A stretch of 64,000 nt of DNA from Dactylorhiza incarnata. Lineage: Eukaryota; Streptophyta; Magnoliopsida; Asparagales; Orchidaceae. The stretch spans positions 2,375,501-2,439,500 of the forward strand of contig JAWHQI010000148.1 in assembly GCA_033032865.1 (NCBI GenBank), written 5' to 3'. Below, in pieces: positions 1 through 9,995 of this stretch (position 1 is the first letter of the stretch; every line of letters starts with the position of its first letter). The position numbers were made by a program, and so were the translations under genes. A model generated the notes under the pieces. That model searched no databases, was not told where the DNA came from, and worked only from the letters and a program-made list of their open reading frames with translations.

Positions 1-757
1 GCCGGAAGAAGAAGATGATCTATTCTTTTTATTCTTCCTGTAAATCTCTCTATACCTATTCTGTCGATTTCCTGTACAGCAAATATGTAAAGTAATCTAT
101 TTTATTTGATCTGTCATATATACTTGAGTATAATCTGATGTATATCTTCTCCCTTTTCAAATATCTGACAACAATTAAAAGCAGATCCCTTATATTAAGG
201 GATATATTAAATCTGATAGCATATTTCTGGGAACTGTACAGCTGCACGCCGTGAAATCATTCCTTTTTCATAATTTGTCCTTTTCTGCTGCTAGTGTCAA
301 CGACTATATCTTAAATAAATAAAGGAAATATATTTCCTTACTTGATCTGATTGGAAAGAGTCGTTGTCTTCGTCGATCTGTGTTAAGAGAACTGATATAT
401 AACTGATCTTTAAGTATTAATTAATCTGGAATCTGTATTTGTCGATCTGAGCTTCAGTAAAGAATTTGTCGAGCGCTGGCTGGAATTCGTCGAGCGCTGC
501 TCAGAGAATGTCGAACGCTGGCTAGAAATTTGTCGAGCGCTGGCTGGAGAATTGTCGAGCGCTGGCAGGAATTCGTCTAGCGCTGGCAGCCATCTATCGA
601 GCGCCGATCGACGAATGCTCAGACAGTGAGAGTTCTAGATCTAACAGCCTAATTTCTTCCTAAATTCTTGACCCATAAACTATACATTGAGGTCAACTTG
701 TCCTTAGTTAACATATAGTGATCCTAGCCCAAATCACAAATAGGGTTGTTTCCAACA
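1..757 (-). repeat. Possible LTR segment of a SIRE/Maximus-like copia element, cut by the window edge
   Basis: The block ends on the plus strand in TTTCCAACA, so read on the minus strand it opens with TGTTGGAAAC, as SIRE-type LTRs do. It is AT-rich with no coding frame and holds a run of short GTCGAGCGCTGG-type repeats. The other LTR end lies outside the window. No clear polypurine tract follows at 758-775, and the sequence does not match the LTR at 38950-40488, so I cannot prove it is the 3' LTR of the copia body at 34058-38900. It could also be a solo LTR or an older element. Confidence 0.35.
468..606. repeat. Seven irregular copies of a GTCGAGCGCTGG motif
   Basis: Copies start near 468, 489, 510, 532, 553, 574 and 596, so the spacing is close to 21 bp. 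The shared core is GTCGAGCGCTGG with single changes (GTCGAACGCTGG, GTCTAGCGCTGG). The core contains the palindrome AGCGCT. The array lies inside the putative LTR at 1-757 and resembles in style the TTCGTCGAAC repeats of the LTR at 38950-41401, although unit sequences differ. Confidence 0.75.
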
Positions 758-1323
758 CACTTGTTAAAAAAATGTATTCATGATTGAGCATACAAGTAGT
801 AATGAGGTGGAAAGCATGACAAAAATATTTTTTAAGTGAACATCTTGATATGAATTTAGAAGCATAGTAGATGATAAAGATTTGAAGACATAACAAAATA
901 GATGTTGTAGCAGTTGAAGTACACAAAATAATTTCAAATCATAGCCATACACTAGTGTTGAAAGATATGCAATACAAAGTTCTCATGGCGTAGCGGAAAA
1001 AAATATGGAAGAATGATATAAGTTATCAAGATAAGATAGAAGAATACAATGTTCAAAATTTAGAAATAAAGTATACTTATACATTGTAATGATCATGCAA
1101 AGTAATCTAGTGCATTTACTTAAGAGTTTAGAGAATACATGTAGATATGCAATAGACACCAATTCTGATGAGTAGAAGGCTTACAAGTGATAATGATGTG
1201 TACAAAATAGTGTTTTTTAAAAAGTATACATATGAGTTAATCAACACACATGATATGTATAATGGAATAAACACAACATTATTGAACAAGCGTTTTTAGA
1301 GTTACCTCTGCCCACAAGGTTAT
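758..1323 (-). other. Non-coding AT-rich flank, part of the SIRE-like host element
   Basis: No usable reading frame, LTR or RNA gene is visible. The stretch is continuous with 32926-34057 once Tat-1 is removed, because the same five bases (GTTAT) sit at 1319-1323 and 32921-32925. Together they probably form the long region between pol and the 3' LTR that SIRE/Maximus-type elements carry. Confidence 0.5.
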
Positions 1324-2089
1324 TGTACAAACCCGATATTTGCCAGACAAAGAGACGATCTAAAGAAGGTAATGGAACTGAGCCCGCTGAAGGGCGAGCG
1401 AGAAGGGTAGGTTGGCGAGACAAGCGGTCATTGAAGTCAAAGGGACTCACGCAAGAGGGGTCGCGAGATCCAGGCTTCGCGAGATCGGATCTCCGCAGAA
1501 ACTGCTAGGAGAGAACCGGCGAGGTCCTCACAGGGCGATTGCCCCGAAGAGACACCGCGAGCGGGACTCGCGAGCGGGACTCGCGAGAGGGATCGCGAGA
1601 GCACCTCACATGATGGTTCTCGCAGTTCCTTGCCCATAAGCCGATAGGGTCAAATTACCCTGTCACCCTTGGTGGTTTGCCCTTAGCCTCTCCAAACAGC
1701 AGAGTTTGGCTGTTAGCAGACCCATTTGGGGTGCGGATAGTGAAACTAAAAGGCGGAATCCGGTTATTTGCAGGCCAGACCAGAAAATCTATAAATAGGA
1801 CCTTTAGGGCACCTTTGGAGAGGACCGGACTTCAGCTTCCCTCTTCTTAGGGTTTCTTTGGTTAGCATTTCCAAACCTCTCCAGGGTGCCCGAGTCTCAG
1901 CCTTGGCTTGGGAGGGGAAGCGCCCAACGATCTTCCGGGTTAGTGGAGGGACCTCCTCGCTGCGACTAAGGTCTTAGTCATTTTCTTTGTTTCCCGTTTG
2001 TCCTCTCCGAGGGATCAGTAAGGGCCAGCCGCCCCTCATTTCGGTGAGGGCCCCGAGCTCCACAAGAGACCGAGAAATCGGTTTCAACA
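1324..2089 (+). repeat. Tat-1 5' LTR
   Basis: Starts TGTACAAACC and ends GGTTTCAACA, 766 bp. It matches the 3' LTR at 32168-32920 with about 23 base changes by eye. It also has one 13-bp extra copy of GCGGGACTCGCGA near 1560-1580, which fully accounts for the length difference (766 against 753). Confidence 0.95.
1789..1798 (+). promoter_or_regulatory. TATA box of the Tat-1 5' LTR
   Basis: CTATAAATAG lies 466 bp into the LTR. It is kept at the same place in the 3' LTR (near 32619), in the related solo LTR (36253-36262) and, as CTATATATAT, in Tat-2 (about 45912). This is the expected U3 promoter driving gag-pol on the plus strand. Confidence 0.7.
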
Positions 2090-2110
2090 TTTTGGTGCGG
2101 TGAGCGTGGA
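2090..2110 (+). promoter_or_regulatory. Tat-1 primer binding site region
   Basis: TTTTGGTGCGGTGAGCGTGG directly follows the LTR. Tat-2 has TTTGTGCGGTGAGCATGG at the same place (about 46209). The position and the TTTGGTGC start resemble the TTTGGCGCC-type sites of Tat elements, but I cannot assign the tRNA. Confidence 0.55.
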
Positions 2111-2145
2111 GCGTGGCTGGTTCAAGAAAGTTCCAGAGAAGGGAT

Positions 2146-3592
2146 ATGGCTTGAGATGAAGAGCAAGGCGAGGAGTTCGGCGAGACGCCTCAGGTGGCGA
2201 TGGCCAGGATGCTCTTAGATTTCAGAAGGGAGATGCTCGACACCTTGGGGCTTACGGTCACAGCCCTGCGGAGCGAGTTTGCGACCCCGACACCTCAGGC
2301 GACCCCTCCCCCAGCAACGATCGGCGAGAATGCCCCGGGGGGAGGGCTGGAAAGGAAGTTGTCGTTGGGACAGGACAGGACAGGGAGGGGCGAGTGTTGT
2401 TCGCCAGCCCGGCGAGCCCGAGGCCTGCGAGTTCCGTGCCGTCGAGCTCCGGGCCAGCGGGCTCAGTACTGACAGGCTTCGTCCCAGTGAGCGCGGCGCA
2501 GGCGAGCGCACGCTAGGAGGAGACGGCGACGGTCGGGGAGGTTCAGCGAGCGTGGCCCTCGCGAATATAGTCCCAGGCTTGGCGAGCGAGCTCGGTCTGC
2601 GAGCCGAGCAAGAAAAGATTGCGGGAGGGGGAAGTCCCTTCTGCGAGTTGGTGTTGTCCGCACCCGTCCCGACGGTGTTCGGGGAATGGGACAGAGTGTA
2701 CTACAATGGCAGAGATGATCCAGTTCAGCATCTGCAGTCTTTCGAGGACTCGGTCTCCATCAGGCCGATGTCCGATGCCTTCAAGTTTCGGCTCTTCATC
2801 GTCACTCTCAAAGAGAAGGCCAGGGATTGGTTTCATCAACTCTCGGCAGGCTCCATCTACGCATTCGAGGACTTGCGCCGAAGTTTTTTGCTGAGGTTCT
2901 CGACCTCAAAAAAGAGGAAGAAGGACGATGATTCCCTCTTCAAAGTGAAGCAAGAGCCCATGGAGTCGTTGGCTCAGTACACAGATCGGTTCCAAGAGGA
3001 AGTACAACTTACTCAGGAGGTGCCTGGGTTTGTACTCCAACTCTCCTTCACAGTCGGGTTGAAAGAGAGTTTCTTCAAGATGGCGTTGAAGAGGAAAGCC
3101 CCCGTCTCCTATGAAGAACTGATGGAGAGGGTGGCGGAGGAAGTCGCAAGCGATGAAGCCAACCCGGAGCTCACTAGGAGGCTAGCAAAGCTTAGTGAGC
3201 CGGAGGTGAGATAGCAGGAGGTCAGAAGAAGGGAAGAGCCTCGGTCCCCGGAGGGGGGATGGAGGCCGCACGGCGGAGGAATGCAAGGGCAAGGAAGGGG
3301 TTACGGCCCAGGAAGGGGTAACTATTTCGGAGGTCAAGGGAGACACCACCAGTTGGGGTGGAGGCAGGGTCCGATGCAGATGCCTCCCCCACCTCAACAG
3401 GCCATGGCAATTGGCCGGGGAAGAGGAAGAGGAAGGAGAGGCGAGGTGGAAATAGCAGCAGCTAGGAGGAGAAGGAACAGGATGGCGGAAGGTGAGGCGG
3501 GGGTGGTGACGTTGCCATATTGTGACTTCCACGATGAGGAAGGTCACGCGACGGCCACCTGCCCGGAGTTCCTAGAAACGAAAAGGGGCTGA
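2146..3592 (+). pseudogene. gag: Tat-1 gag, broken
   Basis: The start at 2146 is chosen by comparison with Tat-2, whose gag starts at 46264 with a matching MA(G)E/D-rich opening; Tat-1 has TGA at codon 3. The N-terminal part runs in one frame to about 2400, then a frameshift leads to the main frame (to 3214). That frame holds a retrotransposon gag core (from about 2690: VYYNGRDDPVQHL, then a KARDWFHQL segment, then an F-Q-E-E-V-type C-terminal half). A TAG at 3212 ends it, where Tat-2 has a CAG-type codon. The frame resumes to 3592 with a glycine/arginine-rich stretch and a knuckle-like CDFHDEEGHATATC motif typical of Tat gag. Structural capsid role is inferred from family. Confidence 0.85.
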
Positions 3593-4548
3593 GTACCCAT
3601 TCCAGGAGAACGGCAACCGGTGATAATCGAGGAGGTCCTACCTCGAGAGGAGGAAGAGGAAAGGTGTGAAGATAGAGTTGATGTGGGGAGTAGAGGAGGG
3701 ATCAGAGTGATCCATGGAGGGGTAGGGGTGGAGGCGACCCGAAAGTCTAGCCTCCAAACCATCTACCGGTGGAGCGTGGCCTCCACGTCCACTGCTCCAC
3801 CTCCAACGGAGAAGATTACCTTCTCCCAGAAGGATATGCCAAGCTATGAGGACCCGTTTTGCGATGCGCTGGTCATCCAGACCGCCATCGAGAACTTCAC
3901 CGTCTCGCGGATCTTAGTAGATAATGGGAGTTCGGTCAATGTCGTTTTCAAGAAGGCGTTTGATGAAATGAAGGTGGAGGCCCGGAGAGTGTTGGCCTCG
4001 GATGGTCCCCTCTTTGGCTTTTCAGGGGAAAGGAAGGAGGTAGAGGGTGGAGTGGGACTCCATGTGACTCTCGGGGGGCAGTCCCGGAATTGCCGCTTCG
4101 TGATAGTGGATGCCCTGAGCCGTTACAACGCCATCTTCGGACGGCCTCTCATTAGTGGGTTTCGGTGCGTCCCATCCACTTTCCACCAATGCCTCAAGTT
4201 TAGCGCGGGAGGAATCCAGGTCTGGGTCCGGGGAGACCCCAAGATCGCAAGACAGTGCAACGTGACGGCTGTCAATACCATCACCTGGATGGGAGAAGCT
4301 GAAGAGTTCGATAAAGTGATGGAGGAGATGGCAGGGGACGGGGATAAGGAGGTAGCCGAGGAGAAGGCCCAGGAGGGAGGGGCGGAAGAGCTGATGTTGG
4401 TAGAGGAGGAGGTAGAGGGAGGAGCCAAAGCACTCTCTTGCGGCGAAGAGAAGGAGAGCGCTTGGGGAGAGCAATCTAGGTTGGCGGCTGTAAATGAGGT
4501 CGTGGAGCTGGAGGTCACAACTCGGCTTGGGGTGGTGGAGAAAGTTCG
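3593..4548 (+). pseudogene. pol: Tat-1 protease and start of pol, first segment
   Basis: The segment continues the gag frame after a TGA at 3590-3592. It contains the retropepsin-like block: FCDALVIQ, then the active-site variant ILVDNGSSVNVV (about 3913-3948), then a FGFSGER flap region and the YNAIFGRPLI motif (about 4123-4152). DNGSS in place of DTG is seen in Tat relatives. An acidic linker follows. The frame is interrupted at 4548 by Copia-1 and resumes in phase at 21992 across the GTTCG duplication, so it was open here when Copia-1 landed. Confidence 0.85.
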
Positions 4549-5821
4549 TGTTGAAATTGTTGAAGTGGAAGTTTGGAGGCTTTTTGGATCTGGGCGGTCT
4601 GGGTGAGGTCGGGCGGTCTGGCGAGTTCGCGCGAACTAACGGTCTGATTCTGCGGTCAGGCAAGGTTGCCGACTTGGCGGTCTGGATCGGCGGTTTGGCA
4701 TGATCTGTGCCTAGTCGCGGTCTCCCGGGTTGACCGCTGGTCTGGTCCAAGGGCTGCTGGAGGCGGAGGTCGTGTAGTCTGGCTGTGACCGCATGACGGG
4801 TGATCTTCCTCAGGGTCGCGCGGTCTATCTTTGACCGCGTGACAAGTTGTTCTCTTCAAGGACGTGCCGGTCTGGCGTGACCGCACGGGTTGGCTCTTGA
4901 ATCCGGTCTGGTGGCTTTCCAGAGGGTTCTGAAGGAGTTCGCGGACTAAGTCATTCTTAGTCGCGCGGTCTCAGTTCGCGGTCTCAGGAGGAGACCAGGA
5001 GGGCGAGCTGGCTGTGTTTGCGGTCTCGAGCGAACACAGGTGGTGGGTGACTTCTAGGCGGTCTGGCGATCTCCGTGTGGAGTCGTGTTCAGACCAAGGG
5101 AGTAGCGATCTCCCGCGGTCTGGAGTGAAGTCGGCGCTCACCAAAATGAAGCAGGAGGGTTGCAGTGATCGCGCGGGTTGACCGATAAGGTCGCGCGGTC
5201 TGATGGGTGGTGACTCTATCTCATAGGGTGGTGACTGGATCAGGTCTCACGCCTATAAATAGGGAGCCACTGTTGCAGCAAAAATTAGAACACACCAAGT
5301 GTAAGCTGAGTTCGCATCCTTCTTGCGGTCTGTGTTTTCTGACCGGGCGGTCTCTGATCGAATTCTTCTTGTGCAGCTTCTGCGGATAGTGCGGGCAGCA
5401 GCGATCACCTCTTCCTCTGAAAGTGTTCGGGCGGTCTGCGGCTTGGAGTTGTGTTGCTGGAGTTTGGGAAGATCAGGAGGTCGAAAAAAGGGAGCGGTCT
5501 GTGCAGCGGTTTGGTGGTGGTCTGAGGTCGGCAGGGTGTTGCGGTCTAGCAACAGGAGGAGATCGCAAGGGAGATCGCGCGGTCTGTGCAAGAGAGGTCG
5601 CGCGGGTTGTGCGGTCTGAAGTCCTTCAGTTTTCTTCTTTGTATTGGTTCTGGAGTGTTGTGCTGACGAAATCATGTCTCGTCAAGCATGTCTTGCCCTG
5701 TAACTGAAGTTAGAAAATCAATAAAGATCAATTGTTTGCCCCAAATTGTTTCTGGTTGTTTTGGCTTGTAACTCTAGTTGTTATTCCTGCTTGCTCTCAC
5801 AAGGTCCGGAAAAATTTCACA
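4549..5821 (+). repeat. Copia-1 5' LTR
   Basis: Starts TGTTGAAATTGTTGAAG and ends TTTCACA, 1273 bp. It is rich in the heptamer GCGGTCT, with about eighteen exact copies plus near variants spread from U3 into R. A TATA box (CTATAAATAG, 5253-5262) and a polyadenylation-type AATAAA (5720-5725) mark likely U3/R and R/U5 zones. Confidence 0.95.
5252..5263 (+). promoter_or_regulatory. TATA box of Copia-1 5' LTR
   Basis: CCTATAAATAGG is about 700 bp into the LTR, about 660 bp upstream of the gag start. The same site is at 10693-10704 in the 3' LTR and is kept in the 5' LTR of Copia-3 (53275-53286, minus strand). Confidence 0.75.
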
Positions 5822-5833
5822 TGGTATCAGAGC
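5822..5833 (+). promoter_or_regulatory. Copia-1 primer binding site
   Basis: TGGTATCAGAGC directly follows the 5' LTR. It is the standard complement of the initiator methionine tRNA 3' end used by plant copia elements. Confidence 0.95.
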
Positions 5834-5909
5834 TAGGTTGGAGTGGTTAGAGCAGTGAATAACTTAGAGTAGCCATCGCCTTTGTGAAGAAGGAACCAGA
5901 GGGAAAACA

Positions 5910-8900
5910 ATGGAAGGCGGATTTGCAAGAGGTCTTGGGATTGATATGCTTACTTCGACCAACTTTAAGAAGTGGAGGTCATGTATGCAGAGCTATCTTC
6001 TAGGGGAGGACCTCTGGGAGGTTGTTGGAGGAGATGCAACTGAAGAGGTGAAGGCAACGGAAGCAGGTGATAATGGTCCGGCTGTGAGGGCGTGGAGAAA
6101 GACCAATGCTAAGGCCGAGTTCACCTTGAAGCGTGCCATTTCACCGGAACTATTTGATCACATCTTAGGGTGTGGATCAGCTGCCGAAATCTGGAGAGCC
6201 CTTGATGGGCTGTTTAACAAGAAGAATGTGGCGAGGCTGCTGTTCTTGGAGAATGAGCTGGCAAGGTCGGCTCAGGGTGATCTTTCCATCTCAAACTTCT
6301 TTCTGAAGATGAAGAACCTCTGCGCTGAGATATCAGCACTGGATCCTGATGAGCCTATCTCTGAGGCGAAGCTGAAGAGGCACATCATCCGCGGCCTGCG
6401 GAAGGAATATGTTGCCTTTGTGACGTCAGTGCAGGGATGGGCAAATCAGCCGTCTCTGCTAGAGCTGGAGAATCTGCTAGCTTCGCAGGAAAGTCTGGCA
6501 AGGCAGATGGCGGGAGTGTCAGTGACTGGGGGAGACGGCGAGGTGCTCTTCTCAGGGAAGAAGAAGAAGTGGGAGAAGAAGAAAAAGATCGCGGGAGGCT
6601 ATGGGCCTTCAACTTCTGGGCAGCAGGAAAGGGGGTATGCTCCCAAGGCTGACGGGAAGAAGAAGGGGGAAGGTCCGAGATGCTTCAAGTGCGGGAGGGT
6701 TGGGCACTTCAAGAAGGAATGCCCAGTTGTTACTCAATCGGGGCATGTTGCTGGAAAGGTGGAAGTGGAGGCCAGGCACATTGATGGAGGATGGGGAGGA
6801 GCCTTCTCGGCTTCGGTTGAAGCCTCGGCTACTATCAACTATCAAGAGGACTGGATCGTGGACTCGGGGTGTGGTCATCACCTCACCGGAGATGAGTCGA
6901 AGCTTTCATCAGCACAACCTTATACAGGTAACAATGCTATCATCACCGCTGATAATACTGTGCATGCAGTCGAGAAGGTGGGGGTTGTTTCTTTGGGCAG
7001 TGATAGAGGGCCACTTACCTTGAAGAGTGTCTATCATGTGCCCGGGATGAAGAAAAACCTCTTCTCAGTAACCAACGCTGTTGACGCTGGGTATCACGTT
7101 CTGTTCGGCCCAACAGAAGTGAAATTTCTACGAAATGTAGAGGCCGTGAAGGCGGAGGTTGTTCATGTTGGGAGACGGGCAAAGGACTTGTTCGTTTTGT
7201 CGACAAGTTCCTACGTCGACAAGATGAAGACGAATGATGGTGCCGTGATATGGCATGAGAGGTTGGGGAATGTAGGGATGGACAAGCTGAAAGCAATGGC
7301 GGTGAAAGGTCTTGTCAAGGGTCTGCCAAGTCTATCTTCCTACGGAGAAGGTCACGTCTGCGCGGGATGTCAGTTCGGCAAGTCTCATCGACTACCGTTT
7401 GATAAGTCGCAGACAAGGAGTTGTGTGCCGTTGGAGTGCATCCACGGTGACTTGATGGGACCTACTACTACCCCAAGCCTCGGAGGCAGCAGGTATATGC
7501 TGGTGTTGATCGATGATTACACCAGATATGTCTGGGTATATTTCCTGAAGGAGAAGGCGGAGGCGTTTGCCAAGTTTGTGGAGTTCAAGGAGCTCGTGGA
7601 AGGTCGGCTGAATCTGCGGATCAAGAAGCTGAGGACGGACAACGGAGGAGAGTTCACCTCTGCTGAGTTCTCCAGTTTTTGCAGGAAGGCAGGCATCCGG
7701 AGGGAGCTTACTTGTGCACATACTCCACAGCAGAACGGTGTTGCAGAGCGGAAGATCCGTCATCTGACGGAGACCTGCAAGTGTTGGCTGCATGCCAAGA
7801 GTATCCCAAAGTCCTTCTGGGCGGAGGGAATGTCTTGTGCTGCCTACGTCATTAACAGGATGCCTCTAAGCCCCATCAACATGTTGACCCCGCATGAGAT
7901 GATGTTCAAGGAGAAGCCAAGCGTGGCACACCTTCGGGTGTTCGGTTCCACCTGTTACGTGCACATCCCTGATGCTCTTCGGACAAAGCTAGAAGCGAAG
8001 GCTAGGAAGCTAGTCTTTGTGGGATACGATGAGAGGAAGAAAGGGTGGAAGTGCATGGACCCGGAGACGCGGAGATTTGTTGTATCTCGCGACGTCGTGT
8101 TCGATGAGGTGACATCTTACAGGGGGTCCTCTGGAGTGGAGTTACCAGAGAGCAGGGTGGAGGAGCCGGAGCAAGCTGTGGAAAATCTTCAGGTGGAGCT
8201 ACCTGTGTCACCAGGTGGTCCATCGCCTTCTAGTTCTGAGACGGGAGCTTCTGGTTCAGGGAGCAGGGGGAGCAATGTTCCTAGCACGTCTGGAAGAGGA
8301 GCTAGGGAAGAAGGAGCTGAAGATGATGCGGTTCAGGGGAAGGAGCTGAGGAGATCGAAACGAGCGATCATCGCCCATGATCGCTATACAGGAGGAAACA
8401 CAGTGAGCTTTGTCTCATGTTTCTTCGCTGGTCCCTTAGATGAGAGGGAGCCGTCGAGCTTTGAGAAGGCCCAAGTTGTGAAGGAGTGGGATGTTGCGAT
8501 GCAAGAAGAGATGGCAGCTCTCGAGAAGAATGAGACCTGGTCTCTTGTGCCCAAGCCCAAGGGCATCACTCCTGTGACATGCAAGTGGATCTACAAGCTG
8601 AAGAAGAAAGCTGACGGCAGTATCGAGCGTTACAAGGCTCGTCTTGTAGCTCGGGGGTTCTCGCAGCAATACGGTGAAGACTATGATGAGACATTCAGTC
8701 CGGTGGCAAAAATGACTTCAGTTCGGTTCATCATTGCCTTGGCGGCGTTCAGTGGATGGAAGATTTGGCAGCTCGACGTCAAGAACGCCTTCTTGTACGG
8801 CGAGATTGACAAGGACATCTTCATGGTCCAGCCACCAGGTTTTGTGTCTGAAGATTTTCCGGAGCATGTCTGCAAGCTGAAGAAGGCCCTGTATGGGTTG

Positions 8901-9995
8901 AAGCAAGCGCCGAGGGCGTGGTATGGGAAGATCGCAGAATATCTCTTATTCTGTGGATTTGGGGCTTCAGACTCAGACTCAAGCTTGTTCGTCAAGAAGA
9001 GCGGGGAGCTTCAAGTCATCGTGCTGTTATACGTCGACGATATGATCGTGACGGGGAACTCAAAGGAGGAGGTAGCGCAGCTTCGGGCCGAGCTGTCTAT
9101 CAGATTCGAGATGAAGGACTTAGGTGAGCTTCACCATTTTCTTGGACTTGAGGTGCAGAGGAAGGAAGGTGGAGTGCTGGTGACCCAAGCCGGATATGCG
9201 GAGCGGATCGTGGAGCGGTTCGGCATGAAGGAAGGGAAGTGCACTTCCACACCTCTGGAGAAGGCTATGAAGCTTCGGAAGGATGAGGGAAGGATCATGC
9301 AAGATCCGTTGGTGTTCCGAGCTCTAGTTGGGAGCTTGATCTATCTGACGATCACGAGGCCGGACATTGCATATGCAGTGGGCATGGTGAGTCGGTTTAT
9401 GGCGGAGCCACGGGTACCTCATCTGCTAGCGGCCAAGAACATTCTGAAGTATGTCAAGGCGACCTCGGACATGGGTCTCCTATACAGGAGGGATGCGGGC
9501 TTCAAGGTGCATGGATACATGGATGCTGATTACGGGGGAGATTCGGATGATCGAAGGTCGACATCTGGATTCGTCTTCATGGCGGGCCCTACGGCTATAT
9601 CATGGTGCAGCAAGAAGCAGGATTCCGTATCGGTCTCTACCACGGAAGCGGAATACAAGGCTTCGGCCTTGGCAGCTCAGGAAGCCATCTGGCTTAGGAG
9701 GTTGGTTGGAGACGTCCACAAGGAGGTTCGGGAGCCGACTCTGCTACGCGGTGACAACGAGAGTGCTCTCAAACTGGTGACCAATCCAGTTTGTCACGCG
9801 AGGACCAAGCATATTGAGATCGAGCATCACTTCATACGGGAGAAGGTGCTGGAGGGATCTCTTTCGGTCGGGCATGTGCGGAGTGCGGACAATGTCGCAG
9901 ACATCTTCACAAAGGCGCTGGCAAAGGGGCCGTTCACACGGCTAAGGGAGCTACTTGGGCTAGTTTCCACTTCCCACTTCAAGGGGGAGTGTTGA
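5910..9995 (+). CDS. gag-pol: Copia-1 gag-pol polyprotein, intact
   Basis: One open frame of 1361 codons. Order is Ty1/copia: a gag UBN2-type region (residues 1-250); a CCHC knuckle CFKCGRVGHFKKEC (about 258-271); aspartic protease VDSGCGHHLTG (active Asp about 318); an integrase zinc-binding segment (about 449-500); and an integrase core with D514, D577 and E613, which gives exact D,D35E spacing. Then come reverse transcriptase with YVDD (about 1041-1044) and RNase H (Asp about 1205 in MDADYGG, then STTEAEY). All catalytic motifs I can check are present and there is no stop or frameshift. The ORF stop overlaps the start of the 3' LTR by a few bases. The sublineage within copia is not assigned. 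The product would make virus-like particles and cDNA and integrate it; activity is inferred, not shown. Confidence 0.96.
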   Translation: MEGGFARGLGIDMLTSTNFKKWRSCMQSYLLGEDLWEVVGGDATEEVKATEAGDNGPAVRAWRKTNAKAEFTLKRAISPELFDHILGCGSAAEIWRALDGLFNKKNVARLLFLENELARSAQGDLSISNFFLKMKNLCAEISALDPDEPISEAKLKRHIIRGLRKEYVAFVTSVQGWANQPSLLELENLLASQESLARQMAGVSVTGGDGEVLFSGKKKKWEKKKKIAGGYGPSTSGQQERGYAPKADGKKKGEGPRCFKCGRVGHFKKECPVVTQSGHVAGKVEVEARHIDGGWGGAFSASVEASATINYQEDWIVDSGCGHHLTGDESKLSSAQPYTGNNAIITADNTVHAVEKVGVVSLGSDRGPLTLKSVYHVPGMKKNLFSVTNAVDAGYHVLFGPTEVKFLRNVEAVKAEVVHVGRRAKDLFVLSTSSYVDKMKTNDGAVIWHERLGNVGMDKLKAMAVKGLVKGLPSLSSYGEGHVCAGCQFGKSHRLPFDKSQTRSCVPLECIHGDLMGPTTTPSLGGSRYMLVLIDDYTRYVWVYFLKEKAEAFAKFVEFKELVEGRLNLRIKKLRTDNGGEFTSAEFSSFCRKAGIRRELTCAHTPQQNGVAERKIRHLTETCKCWLHAKSIPKSFWAEGMSCAAYVINRMPLSPINMLTPHEMMFKEKPSVAHLRVFGSTCYVHIPDALRTKLEAKARKLVFVGYDERKKGWKCMDPETRRFVVSRDVVFDEVTSYRGSSGVELPESRVEEPEQAVENLQVELPVSPGGPSPSSSETGASGSGSRGSNVPSTSGRGAREEGAEDDAVQGKELRRSKRAIIAHDRYTGGNTVSFVSCFFAGPLDEREPSSFEKAQVVKEWDVAMQEEMAALEKNETWSLVPKPKGITPVTCKWIYKLKKKADGSIERYKARLVARGFSQQYGEDYDETFSPVAKMTSVRFIIALAAFSGWKIWQLDVKNAFLYGEIDKDIFMVQPPGFVSEDFPEHVCKLKKALYGLKQAPRAWYGKIAEYLLFCGFGASDSDSSLFVKKSGELQVIVLLYVDDMIVTGNSKEEVAQLRAELSIRFEMKDLGELHHFLGLEVQRKEGGVLVTQAGYAERIVERFGMKEGKCTSTPLEKAMKLRKDEGRIMQDPLVFRALVGSLIYLTITRPDIAYAVGMVSRFMAEPRVPHLLAAKNILKYVKATSDMGLLYRRDAGFKVHGYMDADYGGDSDDRRSTSGFVFMAGPTAISWCSKKQDSVSVSTTEAEYKASALAAQEAIWLRRLVGDVHKEVREPTLLRGDNESALKLVTNPVCHARTKHIEIEHHFIREKVLEGSLSVGHVRSADNVADIFTKALAKGPFTRLRELLGLVSTSHFKGEC
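9981..9989 (+). promoter_or_regulatory. Copia-1 polypurine tract
   Basis: AAGGGGGAG sits immediately before the 3' LTR and lies inside the last codons of the polyprotein. It is the expected plus-strand DNA primer. Copia-3 keeps the same tract on the minus strand at 48401-48409. Confidence 0.9.

Noticed and set aside
1..757. Pairing this block with 38950-40488 as LTRs of one element
   Set aside because: Both open TGTTGGAA on the minus strand, but I find no further base-level match, and no polypurine tract lies next to 757. Left as unresolved.
4022..4750. 242-codon minus-strand frame overlapping protease and Copia-1 LTR
   Set aside because: It crosses the Copia-1 insertion boundary and is a shadow of GC-rich coding sequence and of the heptamer-rich LTR.
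5910..9995. A host gene or pararetrovirus polyprotein
   Set aside because: LTRs, initiator-Met PBS, PPT, target duplication and copia domain order (integrase before RT) identify a retrotransposon.
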